DNA of 64,000 nucleotides from Candidatus Dependentiae bacterium Noda2021 (lineage in GTDB: Bacteria; Babelota; Babeliae; Babelales; Vermiphilaceae). This document shows, in pieces, positions 28,883 through 38,608 of the stretch (the stretch's first letter is position 1; every line of letters begins with the position of its first letter). The stretch covers positions 990,715 to 1,054,714 of the forward strand of contig AP025250.1 in assembly GCA_020886235.1 (NCBI GenBank), read 5' to 3'. The notes under the pieces are model-generated. The model ran no database searches, was not told the origin of the DNA, and was given only the letters and a program-made list of their open reading frames with translations. A program made the position numbers and the translations under genes.

Positions 28883-29131
28883 AGAAACTCCTTAGATGCA
28901 TATACCCTGCATCAATGGGTATTTTTACAAAAGTGATGTGATTTGATTTTTCGCTATCAAGCGATTTTAGTATGTTTCAAAACAAACAGAATTTGGGACA
29001 GGTTATTGTTATAGCTCATAACAATAACCATTATGCACAATCATGCAACGATTTTTTTGGCAAAAATCTAACCAATACGCGTTATATTAACGCATTAAAT
29101 ACTTCTACTACTCGTGGTACTACAATTAATT

Positions 29132-30016
29132 TTATTTATTTTTATTATATAACATCATCATTACGGGGCTTGCAATATAAATTGATGAGTATGTACCAAA
29201 TACAATACCAACCAACAATATTAACGAGAAGTCTCTGAGCGCTTCACCGCCCAATAAGAACATCGCAAGGACCGTTAACATCGTCGCAAAACTGGTAAGG
29301 AGTGTACGACGCAATGTTGAATTCAAACTTACATTAACCACTTCTTCTAATGAAGCGTGGGGCATTTTTTTAAGATTATCTCTAATGCGAGCAAAAATAA
29401 CAATGGTATCATTAATCGAATAACCAAGCACTGCCAACATTGCACCAATTACCGTTACAGAGATTTCACGGTTGAAAATCAAGCATGCTGCAAGCATTGC
29501 CACTGCATCATGGGCAAGGGCAACAATCGCGCCAATAGCAAATGCCGGCGACAGGAATCTTATTGCAATATAAATAAGTATCGCTATCAAAGAAATCAAT
29601 ACTGCTAAAATAGAATTCCAGCGCAATGTTTTACCAACGCCAGGACCTACAAGCTCAGTTTGTAGTATACGAGCATTGTTATCAGGGATCTCTGCTTGTA
29701 CTAATTTTTTGATATTTTCCCCAAGAAGGTTGGCGTCTGAACTAAGCTCTTTAATACGCACCAATACTTCATCTGAAGAAAATTCACGTACCGTAACACC
29801 AGAGAGGCCAGATTTTTCAAGAATCTCACGCACTTTAATAGTGCTTACTGGTTTATCAAATTTTAATAAAACTTGAGCACCACCAGTAAAGTCTACGCTG
29901 TAGGCAAATGTCTGACCAGTCGTCATCAATTTATAGCAATACAAGCCTATAGTAGCTCCAACAAAAGCAAGGCTTAGAGCAATAGCCACAAAACGATGTC
30001 TGACAAAATCAATCAT
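29132..30016 (-). CDS. secF: Protein translocase subunit SecF
   Basis: A 294-residue SecF, part of the SecDF membrane complex that uses the ion gradient to pull exported proteins through SecYEG. Marks: VDFTGGAQVLLKF (first periplasmic domain), LVGPGVGKTLRWNSI before the membrane bundle, and GYSINDTIVIFARIRDNL, with six hydrophobic segments in all. GGAGAG precedes the ATG. secD is not adjacent; the next gene upstream is rpmA. Confidence 0.93.
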   Translation of the reverse strand: MIDFVRHRFVAIALSLAFVGATIGLYCYKLMTTGQTFAYSVDFTGGAQVLLKFDKPVSTIKVREILEKSGLSGVTVREFSSDEVLVRIKELSSDANLLGENIKKLVQAEIPDNNARILQTELVGPGVGKTLRWNSILAVLISLIAILIYIAIRFLSPAFAIGAIVALAHDAVAMLAACLIFNREISVTVIGAMLAVLGYSINDTIVIFARIRDNLKKMPHASLEEVVNVSLNSTLRRTLLTSFATMLTVLAMFLLGGEALRDFSLILLVGIVFGTYSSIYIASPVMMMLYNKNK

Positions 30017-30103
30017 TGCACTCTCCGTAAACTAGATTTTTCTCGCTTTTTAAATACTTCATACCGGAATAATTAGTGATAATTCATTTACTAATGAATG
30101 AAT

Positions 30104-30364
30104 TTATACAGCAGCTTGAATTACAGAAACGTAACGGCGGCCTTTGTAACCATAATGGAACTTTAAAACACCTGGTTTTAATACAAACAAGGTATCATCG
30201 CTACCTTTGCCTACAAATCTACCTGGGTGAATGCGGGTACCACGTTGACGAACTATAATTTCGCCACCTGTTACACGTTGGCCATCAAAGATTTTGACGC
30301 CTAAACGTTTACTTATACTATCGCGACCATTCTGCGTCGAACCACCGGATTTACTCGTTGCCAT
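30104..30364 (-). CDS. rpmA: 50S ribosomal protein L27
   Basis: An 86-residue bL27, which reaches the peptidyl-transferase centre of the ribosome. Marks: [42 protein letters not shown] split across the family consensus, and [11 protein letters not shown]. The N-terminal tail ([10 protein letters not shown]) is one of the short forms without a cleavable extension. rplU, its usual partner, is not next to it. Confidence 0.95.
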   Translation of the reverse strand: MATSKSGGSTQNGRDSISKRLGVKIFDGQRVTGGEIIVRQRGTRIHPGRFVGKGSDDTLFVLKPGVLKFHYGYKGRRYVSVIQAAV

Positions 30365-30708
30365 CGCAATCCTTTAAAAAATATTATTTGATATTCAAAA
30401 ATGAAACGTTTTGTTTTGTTAGATTATAACGAAATGAATCTAATCAAAGATTATGGTATAGTATGGCTTGGTCTAAAAAAAAGTCAATAATTGATCAGTT
30501 ATTTCCCTGGACCACACTCACAATAAACTTTTCAGACTGAAATTTTTATCGGCTAAAAATCAGTCAATTTCTAAAAAAATGACAGTGATAAATAATTATG
30601 CCTCTAAGCAATTGATGAAGAAATTGACAAAGACGCCCTGTGATTTACAATTAATAGATAGAAATAAAAATGACTTTCTTGTGCAAAATACCAGTAAAAG
30701 GGTTGGTT
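30365..30708. other. Intergenic region with divergent promoters
   Basis: No gene supported. It separates rpmA (minus) from an ankyrin gene (plus). A good plus-strand promoter lies at 30624-30651. A minus-strand TATAAT lies at 30423-30428 in front of rpmA, without a well-spaced -35. An open plus frame from 30579 overlaps the ankyrin gene in another frame and has no ribosome site. Confidence 0.5.
30624..30651 (+). promoter_or_regulatory. Sigma-70-type promoter of ankyrin gene
   Basis: Consensus TTGACA (30624-30629) and TACAAT (30646-30651) with a 16-base spacer, 58 bases upstream of the ATG at 30709. Confidence 0.7.
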
Positions 30709-31404
30709 ATGAAACTTTTAATATTATTTGGAATTATACTAGTACCAGTAACTTCTTGTCACATAGCCCAATCAAGCGATCTTCGCTTAAGGCCCCAAGC
30801 GCTCTTAAACAGTGCCCTTATTGAAGCTGCAAAGCGAGGCAATGTCGTACAAACTAACGCGCTACTAAAGAAAAATGCTAATCCCAATCAAGGCAATATG
30901 CAAAAAGCAACTGCTCTGCATTTTGCATCGTATTTTGGCCATGTAACCATCGCAGAACTTCTGGTTAATGCACAAGCTCAGGTTGATGCTCAAAACGCAT
31001 CAAGCCAAGACTTTACCTTTCCGGTAATATCAAATAAGCATGGTGGTGTTACCCCGTTAATGTTGGCATGTAGTAGAGGAAATGCTGCCATAGTTAGCTA
31101 TCTTCTTAAAAAAGGTGCTGCCGTGAACCAGCAAGACGATGTAGGCCAAACTGCCCTAACCTATACCATATTAAGCAATGGAGATTGGCCAAATAAAAAG
31201 CTTTCTCAAACTCAAAAAAATATTGTGCTTATGTTACTCGCTCAGGGCGCTAACCCCTACATAGAAGATGATTATGGCCTTCACCCTTTGTACTACTATG
31301 AAAGAATTGCTGAACTCGTTTCAGATGGTTTACGCTTAGTTGTACAAAAAGAAGCGGCACAGCTGGACAAACTTTACATGGCGTTATTGGACTACAAACA
31401 ATAA
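30709..31404 (+). CDS. Exported ankyrin-repeat protein, possible lipoprotein
   Basis: A 231-residue protein. The ATG at 30709 begins a leader (MKLLILFGIILVPVTSC) whose last residues resemble a lipobox (V-T-S-C), so lipid anchoring is possible. Residues about 35-190 hold four ankyrin units (NSALIEAAKRGNVVQTNALLKKNANPN; ATALHFASYFGHVTIAELLVNAQAQVD; VTPLMLACSRGNAAIVSYLLKKGAAVN; KNIVLMLLAQGANPY). Ankyrin repeats bind proteins; the partner is unknown. An in-frame ATG at 30670 lacks a leader and lies close to the promoter. Confidence 0.75.
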   Translation: MKLLILFGIILVPVTSCHIAQSSDLRLRPQALLNSALIEAAKRGNVVQTNALLKKNANPNQGNMQKATALHFASYFGHVTIAELLVNAQAQVDAQNASSQDFTFPVISNKHGGVTPLMLACSRGNAAIVSYLLKKGAAVNQQDDVGQTALTYTILSNGDWPNKKLSQTQKNIVLMLLAQGANPYIEDDYGLHPLYYYERIAELVSDGLRLVVQKEAAQLDKLYMALLDYKQ

Positions 31405-31422
31405 TAACTCGGGGTGAACAGA

Positions 31423-31794
31423 ATGAAGCGCGTGTGTCTTGTTCTTGCGATCGTTGGCTTTACAACTTCTGCATCGGTATTTTCCATGGACTATACCAAT
31501 TGTATTCCAAAAACAACTGACACAATTAAAATTATAAAAATTAAATTGGCAATTAACGATCTCTTGATACCGCGCATCAAACATAGTTCTCAAGTGATGT
31601 GTCAATCACAGCTAGCGTTATTAATAAGCAATAACACACAATTAAAAGCATTGCTAAAAACTGTTAGTGATAAAAAAATTATGATTGACCAGTTAACACA
31701 GGGCAATGACCTAGATGAGGACATAGACAACATGACCTTACTACAAGCAATCGAATATTTTGAAAAACTTCACAAAATAGCGCAGTCGCTCTAG
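31423..31794 (+). CDS. Small secreted hypothetical protein
   Basis: A 123-residue protein with a signal peptide (MKRVCLVLAIVGFTTSASVFS), a start at 31423 behind GGGGTG, and a helical mature part (TIKIIKIKLAINDLLIPRIKHSS...). It follows the ankyrin gene by 18 bases and is probably in the same transcript. Function unknown. Confidence 0.6.
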   Translation: MKRVCLVLAIVGFTTSASVFSMDYTNCIPKTTDTIKIIKIKLAINDLLIPRIKHSSQVMCQSQLALLISNNTQLKALLKTVSDKKIMIDQLTQGNDLDEDIDNMTLLQAIEYFEKLHKIAQSL

Positions 31795-31802
31795 CAAGAT
31801 TG

Positions 31803-34527
31803 CTACTTAGTAACTTCTTTCCAGTCGGTTCCAAAACGGGTGGTAACCCCAAGAGGTATTTGCCAGCTCACAACCGATTGTAGAATTTCTTTGGTTATCT
31901 CTTCAACCTGCTCTTTTTGAGACTCATGAACACTAATAAGCAATTCATCATGTATCTGCAATACGAGATACGCATCAAGTCCACGTTTTACCAGCTCTTT
32001 GTCTAACGCAATCATACCAATCTTCATAATATCTGCTGCAGTACCTTGAGCGACGGTATTGATAGCAATGCGGCGCGCTTCTTCGTACATGACACGATTT
32101 TTTTCGTAAATGGTAGGCACCCAGCGGCGATGGCCCCATAATGTTTTGACGTACCCAGTGTGCTTACAATCAATTATGATCTTTTCCATCCAAGCCTGCA
32201 CACCCGGATATTGCGCAAAATATTTTTCAATGTAATGCTTTGCATCTTTAAAAGAGATATCAAGATCTTTGGATAATCCATACGGTGTCAAGCCATACAA
32301 AATACTAAAGTTGATGCGCTTTCCAATTTGGCGCTGTTCATGGCTTACCAATGCTAATGGCACATCAAAAAGCTTTGAAGCTGTTTCTGCGTGAATGTCA
32401 TGCCCAGCTAAAAACGCGTTAATTAAATTAACATCCCCAGACAACTGAGCTAAAACACGCAACTCAATTTGCGAGTAGTCAGCAGATAAGAAAATATGTC
32501 CTGGTTTTGGTTTAAATGCAGCACGTATTTCTATGCCATAACCTGAAGAATCTGCCGGAATATTCTGCAAATTAGGATCAAAGCTCGACAATCTACCAGT
32601 AGCTACTGCCGTCTGGCTATAGGTAGTGTGAATGCACCCTGTTTTTGGGTTTATATATGTCGGCAATGCATCAATGTAGGTGCTTTTTAGCTTGAACAAC
32701 TCACGATATTTCAAGATAAGGCCGGGCACCGGATGCAAAGCAGATAACGCCTCAAGCACTTCTGAATCAGTTGAATAACTCGTACCTTTAGCACTCTTTT
32801 TTTGAGGCGGCAGCCCTAACTCAACAAACAGCAATTGCTCAATCTGACGCGGTGAGTTGAGATTAATAAGTTGCTGCTTTTCACCTGCCAGCATAAGTAT
32901 TTGCGCTTCAAGCGATTTAATTTCTTGTGTAACCCGGACATTTAAGGCATGTAATTGATTCACATCAAGATAGATGCCCGCTTGCTCCATTTTAAACAAT
33001 ACTCCAACGAGCGGAAACTCAATGGCATCATACAGTTCTTGCATTTTTTCTTGCTTTAACTCTTTTTCAAGCAATGGAACAAGACGCAACGTTTGATGCG
33101 CGTCACTTGCAGCATATGTTGTGGCCAATTCAAAGGGCACGTAAGAAAAATTTTTGTATTTATTTTGTTTTACTACTTCTTCAAAGGTAAGCATTGGCTC
33201 ATCAAAAAAATATTCTGATAAGTATTTGAGTCCGATGCGCTGCCATTCTTTGACCGTTAAACTGGCAGCAACTAACGTGTCAAAGTCAAATCCTTTTACA
33301 TCCAAGCCTATAGTTTTTAACACATGCAAATCAAATTTAGCATTGTGAAAATATTTTTTTATTGATTCATCCGCAAAAACTGGCGCTAACGCGCTAACTA
33401 CTTCTTGCTCACTCAGCTGTGGTTCAATGGTGATATGACCAAACGGCACATAAAAGGCTTTACCCGCCTCCACACACAATGAAATACCCACGCACTGGCT
33501 CATCATGGCGTCGAGTCCAGTAGTTTCGGTATCAATCGCAACTGCTTTTTTGTCTTTGATTAACCGGCATACCTCTGCAAGCTGCTCGGGTGTGGTTACG
33601 GTGATAAACTCATACTGTGCCATTTTTTTTGCAACAGAGGGGGTAACGCCTCCGGCAATGGCAAGCTCTTGATCAATTTCTTTTATTAAACTTTTAAAAT
33701 CTAAATCAGCAAAAAAACTGCGCGCTTTAGCCCATGACGCACGATGAAAGCCAAGCTGTTCTTTGCTCAAATTACTTGGGTGGTATTGTAATAAAAACAG
33801 CTTTAAACTCAAAAACGCATTATCTTTATTTGCAAGTAATGCAGCTCGAGTACGCTCTTTTGGAACTTCATCTATGCGGTCATACATATCTTGCAAGCTA
33901 TTAAACTGTTTTACTAAGTCAGTGGCGCCCTTATCGCCGATGCCTTTAACGCCGGGGATGTTATCTGAGCTGTCCCCAGCAAAGCAAAGTAAAACGGCAA
34001 TTTTTCTGGCAAAAATCCATATTTTAGCTCAAATGCAGGTACATCGGTAAAGGCATCTTTAAACGCATCGTATAACAAGATCGATCCATTTAATGCTTGG
34101 CCCATATCTTTGTCAGAAGTGACAAGCACCGTCGTATCACCCTCTTTTAATCGTTCTTGAGCCATACTGTACATAATATCATCAGCCTCAATACCCTGTT
34201 GCTGTATTTGGGGCAAGCCGATTATGTTTGCAAACTCAACGATGAGGGCTTTTTGTTCAAACAAGTCACTGGGTGGTGCTTGGCGCGTTGCTTTATAATC
34301 TTGGTACATTTCATGACGAGTAGTTTTACCCTTACTATCCATACTATGGCAATGTGCATAGGCGAAAAAGTATCTAATAATTTTTTAATCATGCGGCAAA
34401 AACTATACACCGCCTGAACTGGTATACCTTTAGTCGTATGCAGTGGCCGTAAGCCATAATAGGCGCGATATAAAAAAGAAGAGCCATCAATTAAAAAGAC
34501 TGTTTTTTGGGGATCGAATGTTTTCAA
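31803..34527 (-). CDS. polA: DNA polymerase I (frame broken twice)
   Basis: Repair and Okazaki-fragment polymerase, about 908 residues after repair. The first piece starts with TTG at 34527 behind AAGGA (MKTFDPQKTVFLIDGSSFLYRAYYGL). It shifts at CC 34339-34340, where one base restores AIVWDSKGKTTRHEMYQDYKATR. The 5' nuclease continues to LLG, then shifts at CCCC 33973-33976, where one base restores LLGDSSDNIPGVKGIGDKGATDL. The last piece has a 3'-5' exonuclease with intact DTE (AIDTETTGLD) and the polymerase (DYSQIELR, RRIAINTVAQGTAADIMK, LQIHDELL). Proofreading therefore looks active, unlike in many PolA proteins. Confidence 0.93.
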
Positions 34528-34632
34528 GAACTAGTTCCTTATATAGAAAGTACCTACTTCAAGATTACCAAAATTTGCAAATTCAACAAACTCTGAGCGC
34601 AAGGTCATTATTGCAAAAAACAACATGCTTGC

Positions 34633-35808
34633 CTACGAGCGAATGCCTAATGCAATCATTGCTAACGTTGCCATAGCTCCTGCATATGCAAACGCAACTG
34701 GAGCACCTAGATATGTCCACACCACTCCTACAACGATGCTCGAAATCACGGCGCCGATATTGTTTATCATAGACAGTAGACCAAATCCCGTACCTCTAAT
34801 TGGTTCTTGAACCAACTCAGCTGCATAGGCCCGTTGTGTGGTTGAGAGTATGCCGCTGCTTATTCCGACGAGTATAAAAATGAGCGCCCACAATAATTTT
34901 GAATGGAAGGTAAATACAAGCAAGATGCACGCAATAATAAAACAGATAAATCCTGCGGCAAGCCAGACGCGCTTGCCCATAAAACGGCTTACCAGACCTA
35001 CCGTAAACTCGGTTATGGCACGCACAGCATTGAGCACTACATACAATCCAATAGCTATGCCACTCGTTATGAGATGGGATGCATCAAAACCAAGCAACTG
35101 AGTAGCTCTCAATACTAAAAATGTTTTGCTAAAGTTAGCTATGCCAAACAAGAGCATAACGAATAAAAAATTTTTAAATGATGAAGAAAGATCTTTTAAC
35201 ACACTCCACGGAGTACGTTTTTTTTTACTTGCAGGAACTACCCGATCATTAGTCGCAAACAAAATAAGCAGTCCGGCAGCTATACCAGGAATAATGGTTA
35301 GGAACAACAATACACGAACCGAAACATATTTAATCAACATATAAGCAAGCGCAGGACCCACTAACGCACCCAGCGTGTCTAACGCTCGTTGAAATCCAAA
35401 CGCTGGTGCCACGTTTCCGCCAGCAACAGAAGATGCTAACACTGAGTCACGTGCCGGCTCGCGCACGGCACTTCCTGTCCACGCAGCTATCTGGCTCCAG
35501 ACAATGTGCCATGCTTGGGTCGCAAAGCCTAAAAGAGCATTACCTAGCGCGCTGATAAAATAGCCAATGGCTTTAAAAAGTTTTTTGTTACCACGTGTAT
35601 CGCTCAGCCACCCAAAAGGCACTTTCAGGACGCCTGCAAGGCCACTTGCAAGGCCGACTGCTAAACCAAGCACAGCAGGAGCGTGAGTCCCGGCAACGAC
35701 GAGAGTCAATAATGGCAGCAATACATTAGCCATCTCATACGAAAAATCACCTAAAAAACTTGCAAGGCCAAAACTCAACACATTACGATTAAGCCACTTA
35801 GTTTGCAT
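34633..35808 (-). CDS. MFS transporter
   Basis: A 391-residue major facilitator with about 12 membrane segments. The first half shows GLASFLGDFSYEMANVLLPLL and the inter-helix loop GWLSDTRGNKKLFKAIG, followed by AVREPARDSVLASSV. This subfamily is similar to uncharacterised bacterial MFS permeases; the substrate cannot be told. AAAGGA precedes the ATG. Confidence 0.88.
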   Translation of the reverse strand: MQTKWLNRNVLSFGLASFLGDFSYEMANVLLPLLTLVVAGTHAPAVLGLAVGLASGLAGVLKVPFGWLSDTRGNKKLFKAIGYFISALGNALLGFATQAWHIVWSQIAAWTGSAVREPARDSVLASSVAGGNVAPAFGFQRALDTLGALVGPALAYMLIKYVSVRVLLFLTIIPGIAAGLLILFATNDRVVPASKKKRTPWSVLKDLSSSFKNFLFVMLLFGIANFSKTFLVLRATQLLGFDASHLITSGIAIGLYVVLNAVRAITEFTVGLVSRFMGKRVWLAAGFICFIIACILLVFTFHSKLLWALIFILVGISSGILSTTQRAYAAELVQEPIRGTGFGLLSMINNIGAVISSIVVGVVWTYLGAPVAFAYAGAMATLAMIALGIRS

Positions 35809-35831
35809 TACATTCCTTTAAAAAGATTTCA

Positions 35832-35859
35832 TTGTTAGTAACACACTAAAAAATAGAAT
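35832..35859 (+). promoter_or_regulatory. Probable promoter of the ankyrin module cluster
   Basis: TTGTTA (35832-35837) and TAGAAT (35854-35859) with a 16-base spacer, 86 bases before the first gene of the five-gene plus-strand run. Confidence 0.4.
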
Positions 35860-35945
35860 ACAAATGAGTCAAAGGTTTACAAAGAAATTAAACTAACCTA
35901 AAGTGGGGTCTTAAAATTTAAGGTACACATCAAGGGAATATCGTT

Positions 35946-36800
35946 ATGAATAAACTTAATTTTACACTTTGTTTTATAGCTATGTTTGCTACACGTCTGC
36001 CGGCTATGGACAAAAATGACTTAGACGAATCATCTTTTGAGTTAATGAATGTAGCAAACTACAATGAAACGGATATGAATATTTTTCTCCTTAGTGAATG
36101 TAAAAACATTTTTGATCTCAGCGATGATTCTTTTAGCGATGCAAATCCTAAGCAATGGGAGGTTCTTAAAAACTTACCACTTAGTGAAAAAAATTATTTA
36201 CTCGCAACGATCTTGGATAAGGTAGGCAACGAAGATTATCCTAACATAAGAGGTGCTGTGGCTTGTCTCATTTCTGCGGGCGCTAGTGTTAACCAATTAG
36301 GTCACGTTGCTAAAGATAATGCTCTTGAGCGAGCAGTTCTGGCTCAAGATAAACAAATGGTAGAACTGCTTTTACAACATAATGCTGACCCCAATCAAAA
36401 TTTAGGATATGGACCAACATTTTTTAGTGCAAAAAAACTATCTATGGCTGAACTTTTTTGCCAATACGGAGCAGCTTTTCATGAAAGACCTGATGTATTA
36501 CACCATGTTGTCTCAACACCTGACTATAAGCCTGAACTCCTTACTTTTTATCTCAAACATGGAGTGGATGTAAATTGTACCGACTTTAAAGGTCTAACAC
36601 CTCTTGAACAATTGGCCGTTTGTACATCTCGATATCGCTTTGAGCAGACAAACTTGTTACAAAAAGCTCAAATACTTAATGAAGCAGGTACGCTAGAAAG
36701 TACTAAAAAAGATGTTATTCAAAAACTGTCCAAGAGCACCGCAACACCTGATAAACTTATTAAAAGTTATTTAGAAAAAAAATTAACTGATACTAAGTAA
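35946..36800 (+). CDS. Secreted ankyrin protein, module copy A
   Basis: A 284-residue protein with AAGGGA upstream and a signal peptide (MNKLNFTLCFIAMFATRLPA). A family-specific N-terminal domain (LSECKNIFDLSDDSF...QWEVLKNLPLSEKNYLLATILDKV...YPNIRGAVACLISAGASVN) leads into ankyrin units (NALERAVLAQDKQMVELLLQHNADPN; ELLTFYLKHGVDVN; LTPLEQLAV). It ends in QKLSKSTATPDKLIKSYLEKKL. The same ending occurs in the gene at 37717, marking them as duplicates. Exported; partner unknown. Confidence 0.75.
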   Translation: MNKLNFTLCFIAMFATRLPAMDKNDLDESSFELMNVANYNETDMNIFLLSECKNIFDLSDDSFSDANPKQWEVLKNLPLSEKNYLLATILDKVGNEDYPNIRGAVACLISAGASVNQLGHVAKDNALERAVLAQDKQMVELLLQHNADPNQNLGYGPTFFSAKKLSMAELFCQYGAAFHERPDVLHHVVSTPDYKPELLTFYLKHGVDVNCTDFKGLTPLEQLAVCTSRYRFEQTNLLQKAQILNEAGTLESTKKDVIQKLSKSTATPDKLIKSYLEKKLTDTK

Positions 36801-36813
36801 ACAAAAGGTAATA

Positions 36814-37715
36814 ATGGTAAGCATAATTCTCTTTTTGATGATTGGCTCACAAGGATTGAGCGCGATGTATTTTGATGAAGTACAAAAACCAACCATAAAA
36901 ATTGATGATCATAAAGATATTGCAACGTTCTTAGTGAATGATTGTCCCTGCCCGAGCAAAATTACAAAAGATTCTTTTGCAACATATAGGATGTGGAATA
37001 CGATTAATACCCTAAATGCTAGTGTAAAAAACAAATTGCTACAAAAAACTCTCGATGCGGTAAATGATACAAACTATGACCAATTGCGTGGGGCAATTGC
37101 ATGCCTTGTTGCTGCTGGTGCAAGCGTCGATCAATCAGAAACCGACAATGAAGAAATATGCGCTCTTGCAAGAGCAGCCTCGTATGAAGATTATCCCATG
37201 GCTGAGTTTTTGCTGCAAAACGGTGCTGATCCCAATAGAGTAAATTACGATAAGCCTCTATTATTTTGGTTGGAATCATATCGCTTCGTAAAACTTTTTG
37301 TAAAATATAAACTCGATCCGCATGCTAAAGATGATCTCAACAACTCTATTTTTCACTGGTTAACAGTAGATTCGGATTACCCTTCGTCACTGATATCTTA
37401 TTATTTTAACCTGGGGGTTGACATACACCATAAAAATGAAAATGGGGATACACCATTGATGCATTGTGCATTACATTCATCTGATTATGATGATGAAAGT
37501 GAAATTAAACAGCTCATTGAAAAAGCTAAACTCTTTATTAAATATGGTATATCTATTACAGAAACTAATAACACCAATCATTCTGTCTTGGATATTTTGG
37601 CCGATCTTCCAACATACCCCCTAACGAGGGAGCTAGCGCCCTTAAAGAATTCTTAGAAAATTACAGCCCCGACCCTGTTGAAGAAATCTCTCATTTATTT
37701 CATGAGGATGAATAA
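36814..37715 (+). pseudogene. Secreted ankyrin protein, module copy B, frame broken in a C5 run
   Basis: A signal peptide (MVSIILFLMIGSQGLSA), then NDCPCPSKITKDSF...W...KNKLLQKTLDAV...LRGAIACLVAAGASVD and ankyrin units. The frame ends early at LTRELAPLKNS. One extra C at 37617-37621 gives TYPPNEGASALKEFLENYSPDPVEEISHLFHEDE, ending at 37715. That is nearly the same C-terminus as the paralogue at 38609, so the gene is intact if the base is real. Restored length about 300 residues. The start repeats MVSII and the spacer GGTAATAATG of copy B'. Confidence 0.75.
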
Positions 37716-37716
37716 G

Positions 37717-38592
37717 ATGATCAAACAATCGATATCCACTCTTCTATTGCTTGCTTTTGCTTTTATCCACAACAGCCAATCCGCTATGGATTATAATGAC
37801 GTGGGTGATCACATTTACTCATACAATGTGGTGTTTGCGCCACATCAAGAAATGGCAGATTTTCTAACAGAAAAATGCAGATGCCCGGAACACATTACCA
37901 AAGAGTTTTTTCAACAACAGTACTCACAGCAGTGGAGTACCGTACACTCATGGGATATCAAAACTAAAAACAAGCTATTAAAAAAAGTGTTGGCTAAAAC
38001 AAATGACCCCAATTATAAAGCCATGCGTGGTGCTATTGCATTTCTCGTAAGTGCAGGTTGTAATGTAGATACAACTGATAAGTTACATGCGATGTCTGCC
38101 TTAGAAAGAGCCGCTATGTACGACGATTATACCATGGCTCAATTTTTATTAGGTCAACGCGCAAATCCTAATGCAATGAGAAATGGCAATTCTCCCATAT
38201 TTTTTTGGATAAGTTCAGTAAAAATGGCACAATTATTCGATAGCTTTAAAGCTGATTTTACACTCAAAAACAAAAATGAGTTTTCAGTTCTTCATAACGT
38301 TATCTCTAAACTTACTTTCGAACCAGAATTAATTACATTTTACTGTGCCCATGGGGTAAATGTGAATGATGTTGAGAAACGTGGTCACACCGCCTTGCAT
38401 GAATTAGTATCTGCCATTGCAAATTACTGTAAGCCTCATAATACGTTACTCAAGCAAGTTCAATTACTTATTGATGCTGGTATTACTCAAAAAACTCAAG
38501 GTGAAATCATTCAACAATTATCAAAAAGCACCACTACTCCCGAACAGCTCATTAAGAACTATTTAGAAAAAAATTTAAATGATACTAGGTAA
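37717..38592 (+). CDS. Secreted ankyrin protein, module copy A'
   Basis: A 291-residue protein starting at the ATG at 37717, one base after the repaired stop of copy B; GAGG of the previous gene's end lies nine bases upstream. The open frame from a TTG at 37678 lies inside copy B and has no leader. Signal peptide MIKQSISTLLLLAFAFIHNSQSA, then EKCRCPEHITKEFF...W...KNKLLKKVLAKT...MRGAIAFLVSAGCNVD, ankyrin units (SALERAAMYDDYTMAQFLLGQRANPN; LITFYCAHGVNVN), and the end QQLSKSTTTPEQLIKNYLEK shared with copy A. Confidence 0.78.
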   Translation: MIKQSISTLLLLAFAFIHNSQSAMDYNDVGDHIYSYNVVFAPHQEMADFLTEKCRCPEHITKEFFQQQYSQQWSTVHSWDIKTKNKLLKKVLAKTNDPNYKAMRGAIAFLVSAGCNVDTTDKLHAMSALERAAMYDDYTMAQFLLGQRANPNAMRNGNSPIFFWISSVKMAQLFDSFKADFTLKNKNEFSVLHNVISKLTFEPELITFYCAHGVNVNDVEKRGHTALHELVSAIANYCKPHNTLLKQVQLLIDAGITQKTQGEIIQQLSKSTTTPEQLIKNYLEKNLNDTR

Positions 38593-38608
38593 ATAAGAGG
38601 AGGTAATA

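Noticed and set aside
28972..29238. 88-codon plus-strand frame between rho and secF
   Set aside because: Overlaps the 3' end of secF antisense; Asn/Thr-rich composition of AT-rich DNA, no ribosome site.
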